Shown one piece after another: positions 45,580 to 53,701 of a stretch of 64,000 nucleotides of DNA (its first letter is position 1; each line of letters begins with the position of its first letter). Under the pieces are notes generated by a model that saw only the letters and a list, made by a program, of their open reading frames with translations, did not search any database and was not told the origin of the DNA. Position numbers and translations under genes: made by a program. Location of the stretch: positions 4,030,001 to 4,094,000 of the forward strand of contig NZ_AP025730.1 of NCBI RefSeq assembly GCF_023734135.1. Reading direction: 5' to 3'. The DNA is from Sphaerotilus microaerophilus. Its GTDB lineage: Bacteria > Pseudomonadota > Gammaproteobacteria > Burkholderiales > Burkholderiaceae_C.

Positions 45580-46359
45580 ATGGATCTCGGTATTCGTGGC
45601 CGCAAGGCCCTGGTGTGTGCCTCTTCGCAGGGGCTGGGCTATGCCTGCGCGCTGGCACTGGCGCAGGAGGGCTGCGAGGTCTGGTTGAACGGGCGCAACG
45701 CGGACAAGCTGGCCGCCGCGGCCGAGCACCTGCGCGCGGACACAGGCGCCACGGCGCACGGCGTGGTGGCCGACTTGGTCACCGAGGCCGGCCGATCGGC
45801 GCTGCTGGCAGCCTGCCCGGAGCCGGACATCCTGGTCAACAACAACGCCGGGCCGTCCCCCGGCCAGCTGGCCGACTGGGACCACGACGCCTGGATCGCC
45901 GCGCTGGAAGCCAACCTGCTCACCGGTGCGCTGCTGCTGCGCGCCGTGCTGCCGGGCATGCGGGCCCGGCGCTGGGGCCGCATCGTCAACATCACCTCCG
46001 CGATGGTGAAGACGCCGCACGCGGCCATGGGCCTTTCCACCGCCGCCCGCGCCGGCCTGACCGCGCTCAGCCGCGCCCTGGCGCGCGAGGCGGCGCCGGA
46101 CAACGTGACGATCAACAACCTGCTGCCCGAGCGCATCGACACCCCGCGCCAGGAGTTCATGGCGCAGCGCATGATGAAGGCCTCGGGCATCAGCCACGAG
46201 GAGGCGCGCGCGCAGATCGTCGCCACCATCCCGGCCGGGCGCATGGGCCGGCCAGAGGAATTCGGCGCCGCCTGCGCCTTCCTCTGCAGCGATCTGGCGG
46301 GCTACATCAGCGGCCAGAACCTGCAGCTCGACGGCGGGGCCTACCAGGGCCTGGTCTGA
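45580..46359 (+). CDS. SDR-family protein lacking the canonical Tyr-xxx-Lys
   Basis: A 259-residue SDR-fold protein. The cofactor motif is ASSQGLGYACALALAQEG and NNNAGPSPGQLADWD replaces the usual NNAG. At the catalytic position, after VNITSAMVKTPHAAM, the sequence reads GLSTAARAGL, where classical SDRs have YxxxK; Tyr and Lys are replaced. A known FabG-annotated subgroup shares this LS...R pattern. It ends with GYISGQNLQLDGGAYQG. It is the last gene of the plus-strand run, nine bases after the other SDR. It may be a divergent reductase or act together with its neighbour. Confidence 0.85.
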   Translation: MDLGIRGRKALVCASSQGLGYACALALAQEGCEVWLNGRNADKLAAAAEHLRADTGATAHGVVADLVTEAGRSALLAACPEPDILVNNNAGPSPGQLADWDHDAWIAALEANLLTGALLLRAVLPGMRARRWGRIVNITSAMVKTPHAAMGLSTAARAGLTALSRALAREAAPDNVTINNLLPERIDTPRQEFMAQRMMKASGISHEEARAQIVATIPAGRMGRPEEFGAACAFLCSDLAGYISGQNLQLDGGAYQGLV

Positions 46360-46413
46360 AACGGAGCCTGGTGGCGACCACAGCGACGGTCAGCGCGTCG
46401 GCCGGCCCGGCGT

Positions 46414-47061
46414 TCAGCCCTGCGCCGCCAGCTCGGCGCCCAGCGCCATGTCGATGGCCTTGGCTGCCTGGTACGCCGGGCGATCGGTGAGGCGGGCCGC
46501 ATAGTCTTCGAACTCAGCGCGCTTGGGCAACGTGCCGAACTGCATGCCCCAGATCAGGTGCGAGCCGACGTACACATCGGCGGCAGAAAACGCTGGACCG
46601 CCGAGGTAGGTCGTGCCGGCCACCGCAGCAGCCAGCACCTCCACCACCCGCTCATAGCTGCCGTAGCCGACCATGCGCTGCTGCTTTTCATCCGGGTGGA
46701 CGCCGAGCGTGCGGTTGACCACCGCCGCCTCCAGCGGCCCGGCGGCAAAGAACAGCCAACGGTAGTAGGACGCGCGCTGCGCCGTCGGCGGCGCCAGCCC
46801 GGCGGCCGGGAAGGCATCGGCCAGGTAGGCACAGATCGCGGCGCACTCCGTGACCACCTGGCCGCCATGCACCACGGCCGGCACCTTGCCCATCGGGTTG
46901 ACGGCGAGGTAGGGGGCCGCCTTCATCGTGCTGGCGTAGTCCAGGACCACCTGCCGGTAGGGCGCCCCGGTTTCTTCGAGCATCCAGCGCGCGATCTGCC
47001 CACGCGACCAGGGGTGGGTGTAGAGGACCAGGTCACAGTCTGGCGATTCGGTCAGGGGCAT
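46414..47061 (-). CDS. Glutathione S-transferase family protein
   Basis: A 215-residue GST-fold protein. The N-terminal thioredoxin-like domain has LVLYTHPWSRGQIARWMLEE with Ser as the probable catalytic residue, then VNPMGKVPAVVHGGQVVTEC, the cis-Pro and glutathione-binding Glu-Cys/Ser region. The helical C-terminal domain includes SAADVYVGSHLIWGM. GAGGAG lies upstream of the ATG at 47061. It converges on the plus-strand catabolic run and is separated from phaB by a terminator-like hairpin, so it is probably expressed alone. The substrate is unknown. Confidence 0.88.
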   Translation of the reverse strand: MPLTESPDCDLVLYTHPWSRGQIARWMLEETGAPYRQVVLDYASTMKAAPYLAVNPMGKVPAVVHGGQVVTECAAICAYLADAFPAAGLAPPTAQRASYYRWLFFAAGPLEAAVVNRTLGVHPDEKQQRMVGYGSYERVVEVLAAAVAGTTYLGGPAFSAADVYVGSHLIWGMQFGTLPKRAEFEDYAARLTDRPAYQAAKAIDMALGAELAAQG

Positions 47062-47120
47062 GGCGAACTCCTCAGGAGCGGGCGGGAAGTCGGTCGATGT
47101 GCGTGGCATCGCCGGAATCC

Positions 47121-47150
47121 GGAAACGAGAAAGGCGGCCGCAGCCGCCTT
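47121..47150 (-). terminator. Rho-independent terminator of the pha operon
   Basis: On the minus strand AAGGCGGC, the loop TGCG and GCCGCCTT form a perfect eight-base-pair stem (47150-47131), followed by the T-rich TCTCGTTTCC. It lies 70 bp after the phaB stop and is placed to end the phaC-phaA-phaB transcript before the GST gene. Confidence 0.7.
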
Positions 47151-47220
47151 GTCCTGACCGAGCGGGAGAGGAGAATCCCTCCCAACCCACCGGTCTGCGC
47201 ATCCAGCGACGCGCCCGGGT

Positions 47221-47958
47221 TCAGCCCATGTGCAGGCCGCCGTTGCAGCTGAAGTCCGCACCGGTGGTGAAGCCGGAGTCCGGGCCCGCCAGCCAGGCGA
47301 CGATGGAGCCGATTTCTTCCGGCGTGCCCAGGCGCTTGACCGGGATGGTGGCGACGATCTTCTCCAGCACTTCGGGCTTGATCGCACGGACCATGTCGGT
47401 GCCGATGTAGCCGGGGCTGACGGTGTTCACGGTCACGCCCTTGTTGGCCAGTTCCTGCGCCAGGGCCATCGTGAAGCCGTGCATACCGGCCTTGGCGGCC
47501 GAGTAGTTGGTCTGGCCGGCCTGGCCCTTCTCGCCATTGACCGAAGAGATCTGGATGATGCGGCCCCAGCCCTTCTCGACCATGCCCGGCACGACCTGCT
47601 TGGTCACGTAGAACATGGAGTTCAGGTTGGTGTCGATGACCGCCTTCCAGTCGTCGGGCGTCATCTTCAGGAACATGCGGTCCTTGGTGATGCCGGCGTT
47701 GTTGACCAGCACCTCGATCGGACCATGCTCGGCCACTGCCTTCGAGAAGGCCTCGACGGTGGATTCCCAGTCAGCGACGTTGCCGACCGAGGCGTAGAAG
47801 GTATAGCCGTCGGCCTTCTGCTCGTCCAGCCACTTCTGGTAGTCACGGCTCGGGCCGCAACCGGCGATCACTTTGAAGCCTTCCTTGTGCAGGCGGCGGC
47901 AGATGGCGGTACCGATGCCACCCATGCCTCCGGTGACGTAGGCTACTTTCTGGGTCAT
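47221..47958 (-). CDS. phaB: Acetoacetyl-CoA reductase PhaB
   Basis: A 245-residue NADPH-dependent SDR that reduces acetoacetyl-CoA to (R)-3-hydroxybutyryl-CoA for polyhydroxybutyrate synthesis. The cofactor loop is YVTGGMGGIGTAICRRLHKE, the catalytic Ser-Tyr-Lys are in SSVNGEKGQAGQTNYSAAKA, and the family-typical CGPSRDYQKWLDEQK loop is present. The C-terminus TGADFSCNGGLHMG is almost diagnostic for PhaB. It is the third gene of the phaC-phaA-phaB operon and a terminator-like hairpin follows. Confidence 0.97.
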   Translation of the reverse strand: MTQKVAYVTGGMGGIGTAICRRLHKEGFKVIAGCGPSRDYQKWLDEQKADGYTFYASVGNVADWESTVEAFSKAVAEHGPIEVLVNNAGITKDRMFLKMTPDDWKAVIDTNLNSMFYVTKQVVPGMVEKGWGRIIQISSVNGEKGQAGQTNYSAAKAGMHGFTMALAQELANKGVTVNTVSPGYIGTDMVRAIKPEVLEKIVATIPVKRLGTPEEIGSIVAWLAGPDSGFTTGADFSCNGGLHMG

Positions 47959-48064
47959 GCTGTCTCTCCTTCGTGTATCAGCCTGCGCACGATACGCAGG
48001 CAGGGGGTCGGTGGTCCATCGGTGCCAGCCCCCGGGGGGAGCCGGTCTCGTCAGGATGTTCTAC

Positions 48065-49243
48065 TCAGCGCTCGACGGTCAGGGCCACGCCCATGCCGCC
48101 GCCGATGCACAGCGAGGCGATGCCCTTCTTGGCATCGCGGCGCTGCATCTCGTGCAGCAGCGTGACCAGGATGCGGCAGCCGGAGGCGCCGATCGGGTGG
48201 CCGATGGCGATCGCACCGCCGTTGACGTTGACCTTGCTGGTGTCCCAGCCCATTTCCTTGTGCACCGCGCAGGCCTGGGCGGCAAAGGCCTCGTTGATCT
48301 CGAGCAGGTCGAGGTCGGCAGCGGACCAGCCCGCGCGCTGCAGTGCACGGCGGGCAGCCGGCACCGGTCCCATGCCCATGATGGCGGGGTCGAGGCCGGC
48401 GCTGGCGTAGCTGGCAATGCGGGCCAGCGGCTTCAGGCCCAGGGCGGCTGCCTTGGCGGCGCTCATCACCATCACCGCGGCGGCACCGTCATTGATGCCC
48501 GAGGCGTTGCCGGCGGTGACCGAGCCGGCCTTGTCGAAGGCGGGCTTGAGGCCCGACAGCGCTTCGAGGTTGGTCTTGCGGTTCAGGAACTCGTCGGTGT
48601 CGAAGACCACCGGATCTCCCTTGCGCTGCGGAATGCTGATGCCGACGATCTCGTCCTTGAACTTGCCGGCATCCTGGGCGGCAGCGGCCTTCAGCTGCGA
48701 GCCGATGGCCAGTTCGTCCTGGGCCTCACGGCTGATGCCGTACTGCCTGGCGACGTTCTCGGCCGTGATGCCCATGTGGTACTTGTTGTACACGTCCCAC
48801 AGGCCGTCGTTGATCATGGTGTCGACCAGCTTGGTGTCGCCCATGCGCGCGCCGTTGCGGCTGTTCATCAGCACGTGCGGGGAGGCACTCATGTTTTCCT
48901 GGCCGCCGGCGATGACGATCTCGCTGTCACCGTCGCGGATGGCCTGGGCGGCCAGCATCACGGCCTTCAGGCCGGAGCCGCAGACCTTGTTGATGGTCAT
49001 CGCAGGCACGGCGTTCGGCAGGCCGGACTTGATGACGGACTGGCGCGCCGGGTTCTGGCCGGAGCCGGCGGTCAGCACCTGGCCCAGGATGACTTCGCCG
49101 ATCTGGTCACCGGCCAGGCCGGTGCGAGCCAGCAGGCCCTGGATGACGGCGGCGCCCAGATCAGGGGCGGCGATACCGGCGAGCGAGCCGCCGAACTTGC
49201 CCACCGCGGTGCGAGCGGCGGCGACGATGACGATGTCGGTCAT
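48065..49243 (-). CDS. phaA: Acetyl-CoA acetyltransferase PhaA
   Basis: A 392-residue biosynthetic thiolase that condenses two acetyl-CoA to acetoacetyl-CoA. Nucleophilic Cys is in INKVCGSGLKAVMLAAQAI, GGQENMSASPHVL follows, the His is in NVNGGAIAIGHPIGASGCRI and the second Cys in SLCIGGGMGVALTVE. Start ITD...VAAARTAVGKFGGSLAG is typical for bacterial PhaA. It is 76 bp after phaC and 106 bp before phaB in the usual Burkholderiales order, supplying the polymer precursor. Confidence 0.97.
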   Translation of the reverse strand: MTDIVIVAAARTAVGKFGGSLAGIAAPDLGAAVIQGLLARTGLAGDQIGEVILGQVLTAGSGQNPARQSVIKSGLPNAVPAMTINKVCGSGLKAVMLAAQAIRDGDSEIVIAGGQENMSASPHVLMNSRNGARMGDTKLVDTMINDGLWDVYNKYHMGITAENVARQYGISREAQDELAIGSQLKAAAAQDAGKFKDEIVGISIPQRKGDPVVFDTDEFLNRKTNLEALSGLKPAFDKAGSVTAGNASGINDGAAAVMVMSAAKAAALGLKPLARIASYASAGLDPAIMGMGPVPAARRALQRAGWSAADLDLLEINEAFAAQACAVHKEMGWDTSKVNVNGGAIAIGHPIGASGCRILVTLLHEMQRRDAKKGIASLCIGGGMGVALTVER

Positions 49244-49319
49244 GAAAACTACCTTTCGGTCTCGAAAGTGAAAAAACGGCGCGCAGTATCGCTCGCGCCG
49301 CGGGCCTGTTCCAGATCCG

Positions 49320-51071
49320 TCAGGCCTTCTGCTTCACATAGCGCCCGGGAGCGGGCTCGATGGGCGGGTGGCTGCGGTTGCCCAGCGCCTTCGGTGCGGC
49401 CTTGAGCTTGCCGCCCTGGGGGTTGAGCCAGTCGGTCCACTCGGTCCACCAGCTGCCGGGCACCGAGGTGGCGCCCTCGAACCACTGCGCCGCCGTGCCA
49501 GACAGGTCGTCGTTCTTCCAGTAGTTGCGCTTCTTCTTGGCCGGAGGGTTGATCACGCCGGCGATGTGGCCGGAGGCGCCCAGCACGTAGCGCAGCGGGC
49601 CCTTGAGCACGCGCGTGTTCAGGTAGGCCGAGTCCCAGGGCACGATGTGGTCTTCGCGCGAGGCGTAGATGAAGGCCGGGCACTGGATCGCCCCCAGGTC
49701 CACCTTCTCGCCGCAGACCGTCAGTGCACCGGGCACCTTCAGCTTGTCTTCCAGGTAGGTGTGGCGCAGGTACCAGCAGTACATCGGGCCGGGCAGGTTG
49801 GTGCTGTCGCCGTTCCAGTACAGCAGGTCGAACGGCGGGGGGGCCTCGCCCTTCAGATAGTTGCCGACGACGTAGTTCCACACCAGGTCGTTCGGGCGCA
49901 GGAAGCTGAAGGTGGTGGCGAGCTCGCTGCCCTTGAGCAGGCCCGGGCCGCCGGGTGCATCGGCGCCGATGCTCATCTCGCGCAGGCGCACGCCCGGCTC
50001 GTCGATGAACAGGTCCAGCACGCCGGTGGCGCTGAAGTCCAGGAAGGAGGTCAGCATCGTCAGGCTCGCTGCGGGTTGCTCACCGCGCGCGGCCAGCACC
50101 GCCAGACCGGTGGCCAGCAGGGTACCGCCAACGCAGAAGCCCAGCGTGTTGAGCGTCTTCGAGCCGCTGATCTCCTGCACCACGCGGATGGCGCGGATCA
50201 CGGCGTCCTCGATGTAGTCGTCCCAGGTCTTGCTGGCCAGGCTCTGGTCGGCATTGCGCCAGCTGACCACGAAGAGGCGATGGCCCTGCTCCACCGTGTA
50301 CCGGATCAGCGAGTTCTCCGGCTGCAGGTCCATGATGTAGTACTTGTTGATGCACGGGGGCACGAACAGCATCGGCCGTTCGTACACCTTCGCACCCAGC
50401 GGCTTGTACTCGATGAGCTGGAACAGCTCGTTCTCGAACACCACCGCGCCCTCGGTGGTCGCGACGTTGCGGCCCACCTCGAACACCGATTCATCGGTCT
50501 GCGACACGTGGCCCTGCTGCAGGTCCTTGTACAGCAGCGCCATGCCCTGGGACAGGCTCTCGCCCTTGGTGTCCAGCGCCTTCTTCTGGGCATCGGCGTT
50601 CAGGGCCAGGAAGTTGGACGGCGCGGCCGCGTCGATCCACTGCTGCACCGCGAAGCGCACCCGCGCCCGGGTCTTCTCGTCACCCTGCACCGCGTCGGCC
50701 AGCTCCATCAGGGTGCGGGCGTTGAGCAGGTAGTTGGCGGCGGCGAAGCCCGCCATCGGGTTGGTGGCCCAGGCGTCCGAGGAGAAGCGGCGATCGCCCT
50801 GCAGCGTCGTCGCGCCGGCGCTGAGGCTGTTGTTCCACAGCTCCGCGGCCTGGCGCAGGTACTCGGCCTGGATGCGCGCCAGCTCGGCGGGCGGGATCTT
50901 CAGGTCGGCAAAGGCCTGCATGGCCGGCGCCATCGAAGCACCGAAGGAGCCAAGCTGCTGGCCGAGCCGGCCGATGTCGGGCGCACCGGGCAACTGGAAT
51001 GCGGTTTTGCCGAAATCGGTCAGGCCCGGCAGCCCGGGAATGCCCCAGGGGGCGAAATTCGTGGATTGCAT
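49320..51071 (-). CDS. phaC: Class I poly(3-hydroxyalkanoate) synthase PhaC
   Basis: A 583-residue synthase that polymerises (R)-3-hydroxyacyl-CoA at the granule surface. The lipase-like box is GFCVGG with the catalytic Cys at 313; the catalytic Asp is in REDHIVPWDSAYLN and the His in GASGHIAGVINPPAKKK. Length and the N-terminal helical domain match class I enzymes of the Cupriavidus type, which use short-chain monomers, mostly 3-hydroxybutyrate. GAGGAGACG directly precedes the ATG, a strong ribosome binding site. It leads the operon with phaA and phaB. Confidence 0.97.
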   Translation of the reverse strand: MQSTNFAPWGIPGLPGLTDFGKTAFQLPGAPDIGRLGQQLGSFGASMAPAMQAFADLKIPPAELARIQAEYLRQAAELWNNSLSAGATTLQGDRRFSSDAWATNPMAGFAAANYLLNARTLMELADAVQGDEKTRARVRFAVQQWIDAAAPSNFLALNADAQKKALDTKGESLSQGMALLYKDLQQGHVSQTDESVFEVGRNVATTEGAVVFENELFQLIEYKPLGAKVYERPMLFVPPCINKYYIMDLQPENSLIRYTVEQGHRLFVVSWRNADQSLASKTWDDYIEDAVIRAIRVVQEISGSKTLNTLGFCVGGTLLATGLAVLAARGEQPAASLTMLTSFLDFSATGVLDLFIDEPGVRLREMSIGADAPGGPGLLKGSELATTFSFLRPNDLVWNYVVGNYLKGEAPPPFDLLYWNGDSTNLPGPMYCWYLRHTYLEDKLKVPGALTVCGEKVDLGAIQCPAFIYASREDHIVPWDSAYLNTRVLKGPLRYVLGASGHIAGVINPPAKKKRNYWKNDDLSGTAAQWFEGATSVPGSWWTEWTDWLNPQGGKLKAAPKALGNRSHPPIEPAPGRYVKQKA

Positions 51072-51188
51072 CGTCTCCTCAGCGGGTCAACTGGCCCCTC
51101 GCCCTGCGTGAACCGGCGATTGACGGGTGGCAACATTATGGTCGGAACGGCTTGCACGAACCTTTTCCAACTCCTGGGATAGACCCCG

Positions 51189-51428
51189 ATGTACCTGGTG
51201 GCGATTGGCTGGCTCTACGTGGCCCTGATGATGGCGCTTGCCGAGGGCCTGGCGCCCAACGGCGGCTGGCTCGGTGCGGCCATCACGTTCATCTTCTATG
51301 GCCTGCTGCCGACGGCGCTGCTGCTGTACATCCTGGGCACGCCGGGGCGGCGCAGGCTGCGGCGTGCCCGTGAGGCGCAGGAGCAACAGCCTGCCGATGC
51401 CGCGGCTCCGCCGGATCGCGCCGCCTAA
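51189..51428 (+). CDS. Small inner-membrane protein, hypothetical
   Basis: A 79-residue protein with two hydrophobic helices (about residues 2-20 and 27-49) and a basic, then Ala/Pro-rich cytoplasmic tail (GTPGRRRLRRAREAQEQQP). Short proteins of this shape with the core NGGWLGAAITFIFYGLLPTA are frequent in Burkholderiales and have no known function. It is divergent from phaC, and its stop overlaps the stop of pgeF tail to tail by four bases. Confidence 0.75.
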   Translation: MYLVAIGWLYVALMMALAEGLAPNGGWLGAAITFIFYGLLPTALLLYILGTPGRRRLRRAREAQEQQPADAAAPPDRAA

Positions 51429-52267
51429 GCGCTGCGCCAGATCAGTGCCGCCATACGGCCCGTGTGGCGGTCGCGGCGGTAGGAAAAGTAGCGCTGTGCG
51501 TTCGTGACCGTGCACCAACCTGTGCTGCCATCGTTGCCCTGCAGGTGCACGAGGCCGGCGGCCGCCAGCCGGTCACGCGCCAGGCCGGCCAGGTCGGCCA
51601 GCCACTTTGAATCCACCTCCCCGACCGCACTCTCATCCGCACCCGCACCGGTGCGCCGGGTGAAGCGCGCCGAATCCGTCAACGCGGCCGGGGCCGCCCC
51701 GAAGGCACGCAACACGTCGGCGCCCACCTCGAACTGCGCCGGCCCGATGCAGGGTCCGAGCCAGGCCTCGATCGCCTCGGGCGGCTGGCCGGCCAGCTCG
51801 CACACTGCCTCCAGCGTGGCCTCCAGCACGCCGGCCGCCAAGCCCCGCCAGCCCGCGTGGGCAGCTGCCACGGCCCGCCCGGATCGGTCGGCAAAAAGCA
51901 CCGGCAGGCAGTCGGCCACCTGGATCTCACAGGCCAAGCCCACAGTTGCAGTGGCGATGGCGTCGGCTACGGGCAACGGTGCACCGGGGTCGACGGACAG
52001 TCGCGCGATGCGATGCACGACCCCGCCGTGGACCTGATCCACGCGCACGCTCGGCACGCCCAGCGTCGCATGCAGGTGGCGCCGGTTGTGCGCCACCGCC
52101 GCCTCGTCATCACCGATGCCCGGGCGCACATTGAAGCCGTCGAACGGTGCCCTGCTGATGCCACCGAGCCGCGTGGTCATCGCGGCCTGCACGTTCACGG
52201 CGGTGAAGCGGGGGCGCAGCCAGCCGAGTCCCTCTGCGGGCACGGCCGCCGCCTGCTCGAAAGACAC
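51425..52267 (-). CDS. pgeF: Peptidoglycan editing factor / purine nucleoside phosphorylase PgeF (YfiH)
   Basis: A 280-residue multicopper-polyphenol-oxidase-fold protein. Family motifs are TTRLGGISRAPFDGFNV, VDQVHGGVVHRI, QVADCLPVLFAD, AAHAGWRGLAAGVLEATL and GPCIGPAQFEVGADV, carrying the conserved His and Cys zinc ligands. YfiH proteins are reported both as purine nucleoside phosphorylases and as factors keeping L-Ser out of peptidoglycan. The start is GTG at 52267, three bases after the maiA stop, so the two genes are co-transcribed. Confidence 0.93.
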   Translation of the reverse strand: MSFEQAAAVPAEGLGWLRPRFTAVNVQAAMTTRLGGISRAPFDGFNVRPGIGDDEAAVAHNRRHLHATLGVPSVRVDQVHGGVVHRIARLSVDPGAPLPVADAIATATVGLACEIQVADCLPVLFADRSGRAVAAAHAGWRGLAAGVLEATLEAVCELAGQPPEAIEAWLGPCIGPAQFEVGADVLRAFGAAPAALTDSARFTRRTGAGADESAVGEVDSKWLADLAGLARDRLAAAGLVHLQGNDGSTGWCTVTNAQRYFSYRRDRHTGRMAALIWRSA

Positions 52268-52270
52268 CGT

Positions 52271-52912
52271 TCAGTTCTCCGCATCGGGGCAGGCCGACGG
52301 CTGCGCAGCCTGGAAGGCTGGCAGCGCCATGCAGGCGTCGAAGACGCGCATCACGGTGGGCACGTGGTCCAGCCGGCAGTCGAAACGCTGCGCATTGAAG
52401 ATCTGCGGCACGAGCACGCAGTCGGCCAGGCCGGGCGTGTCGCCATGGCAATACAGGCCGGTGGCACCGTCGGCGGTCAGGCGGCGCTCGACCGATTCCA
52501 GGCCGGCCTCGACCCAGTGACGGTACCAGGCGTTCTTGGCGTCTTCGCTGGCCCCCAGTTCCTTGACCAGGTAGCGCAGCACACGCAGGTTGTTCAGCGG
52601 GTGGATCTCGCAGGCGATGTCCAGCGCCAGCGCGCGCACCCGCGCCCGGCCCAGGGCATCTGCCGGCAGCAGCCGCGGCTGCGGGTAGGTCTCGTCGAGG
52701 TACTCGATGATGGCCAGAGACTGACTCAGCACCTGGCCCCCATCGACCAGCGAGGGCACCAGCCGGTGCGTGGCCACCGCGGCGTAGGTGGGATCGGCCT
52801 GCTCGTTGCGCACCAGGTGGACCGCACGGTAGTCGTGCGGCAGGCCCTTCAGCGCGAGGGCGATGCGCACCCGGAACGCCGCGGATGAGCGGAAATAGCT
52901 GTACAGCTCCAT
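52271..52912 (-). CDS. maiA: Maleylacetoacetate isomerase (zeta-class GST)
   Basis: A 213-residue zeta-class glutathione transferase. The signature is YSYFRSSAAFRVRIALALKG, matching SSxxxRVRIAL with the catalytic Ser pair; VPSLVDGGQVLSQSLAIIEY gives the glutathione contact. HPLNNLRVLRYLVKELG and the C-terminal LADCVLVPQIFNAQRF fit MaiA. It isomerises maleylacetoacetate or maleylpyruvate in tyrosine/gentisate breakdown. No fumarylacetoacetase or homogentisate gene is near, so the actual substrate is open. It is divergent from the Nudix gene. Confidence 0.9.
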   Translation of the reverse strand: MELYSYFRSSAAFRVRIALALKGLPHDYRAVHLVRNEQADPTYAAVATHRLVPSLVDGGQVLSQSLAIIEYLDETYPQPRLLPADALGRARVRALALDIACEIHPLNNLRVLRYLVKELGASEDAKNAWYRHWVEAGLESVERRLTADGATGLYCHGDTPGLADCVLVPQIFNAQRFDCRLDHVPTVMRVFDACMALPAFQAAQPSACPDAEN

Positions 52913-53101
52913 CGTTCGATCCTCTTGTCTTGTCTGGTGGTGGCCCACCCGGCCCGGCCCACACGAGAGGGGAGCCAGGACCGGCGGGCGGTGTGTCATA
53001 CCGCACGGCAGCCGCCGGGGCAGGACATCTGCACGCGCCCGACCGGTGAAGCTCGGCGGGATCAGCTGATGATGCCACGGGCCTCGCGATACACTGCCCG
53101 G

Positions 53102-53647
53102 ATGCACTTGACGCGCCGCATCAAGCACTGCCGCGAATGCGGTACCCCGGTCGAATACCGGATCCCGGACGACGACAACCGGGAACGCGCGACCTGCCCG
53201 GCCTGCACCACCATCCACTACGAGAACCCGCTCAACGTGGTCGGCACCGTGCCGGTGTGGGAGGACCAGGTGCTGCTGTGCCGGCGCAACATCGAGCCGC
53301 GCCGCGGCTTCTGGACCCTGCCAGCGGGCTTCATGGAACTGGGCGAGACGACCGCCGAAGGCGCGCTGCGCGAAACCATCGAGGAAGCCGGCGCACGCAT
53401 CGAACTGCTGCCGCTGTACACCGTGCTGAACGTGGTGCCGGCCGGCCAGGTGCATTTCTTCTACCGCGCGCGGCTGCTGGACACCCGCTTCGACCCCGGT
53501 CCGGAGACCATCGAGGTGGGGCTGTTCCGGGAGACCGAACTGCCCTGGTCCGAGATCGCCTTCCGCACCGTGCGCATGACGCTGGAACACTATTTTGCGG
53601 ACCGGCGCCACGGCCACTTCGGCACGCACTGTGGCGACATCGCCTGA
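53102..53647 (+). CDS. Nudix hydrolase with N-terminal zinc ribbon
   Basis: A 181-residue protein. The Zn ribbon CRECGTPVEYRIPDDDNRER and CPACTTIHYENP (two CxxC pairs) precede a Nudix domain whose box is GFMELGETTAEGALRETIEE plus AG, giving GX5EX7REXXEEXG. This subgroup usually hydrolyses nucleoside diphosphate derivatives or NADH-like compounds. The ATG at 53102 puts the zinc ribbon at the N-terminus, as in relatives; the longer open frame is not supported. The type I secretion genes follow after 54 bp on the same strand. Confidence 0.92.
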   Translation: MHLTRRIKHCRECGTPVEYRIPDDDNRERATCPACTTIHYENPLNVVGTVPVWEDQVLLCRRNIEPRRGFWTLPAGFMELGETTAEGALRETIEEAGARIELLPLYTVLNVVPAGQVHFFYRARLLDTRFDPGPETIEVGLFRETELPWSEIAFRTVRMTLEHYFADRRHGHFGTHCGDIA

Positions 53648-53701
53648 CGCCTGCGGCCACTGCGGCCGCAGCCTCCCGAACCGACGCCCCCCTCGCTGCC
53701 G

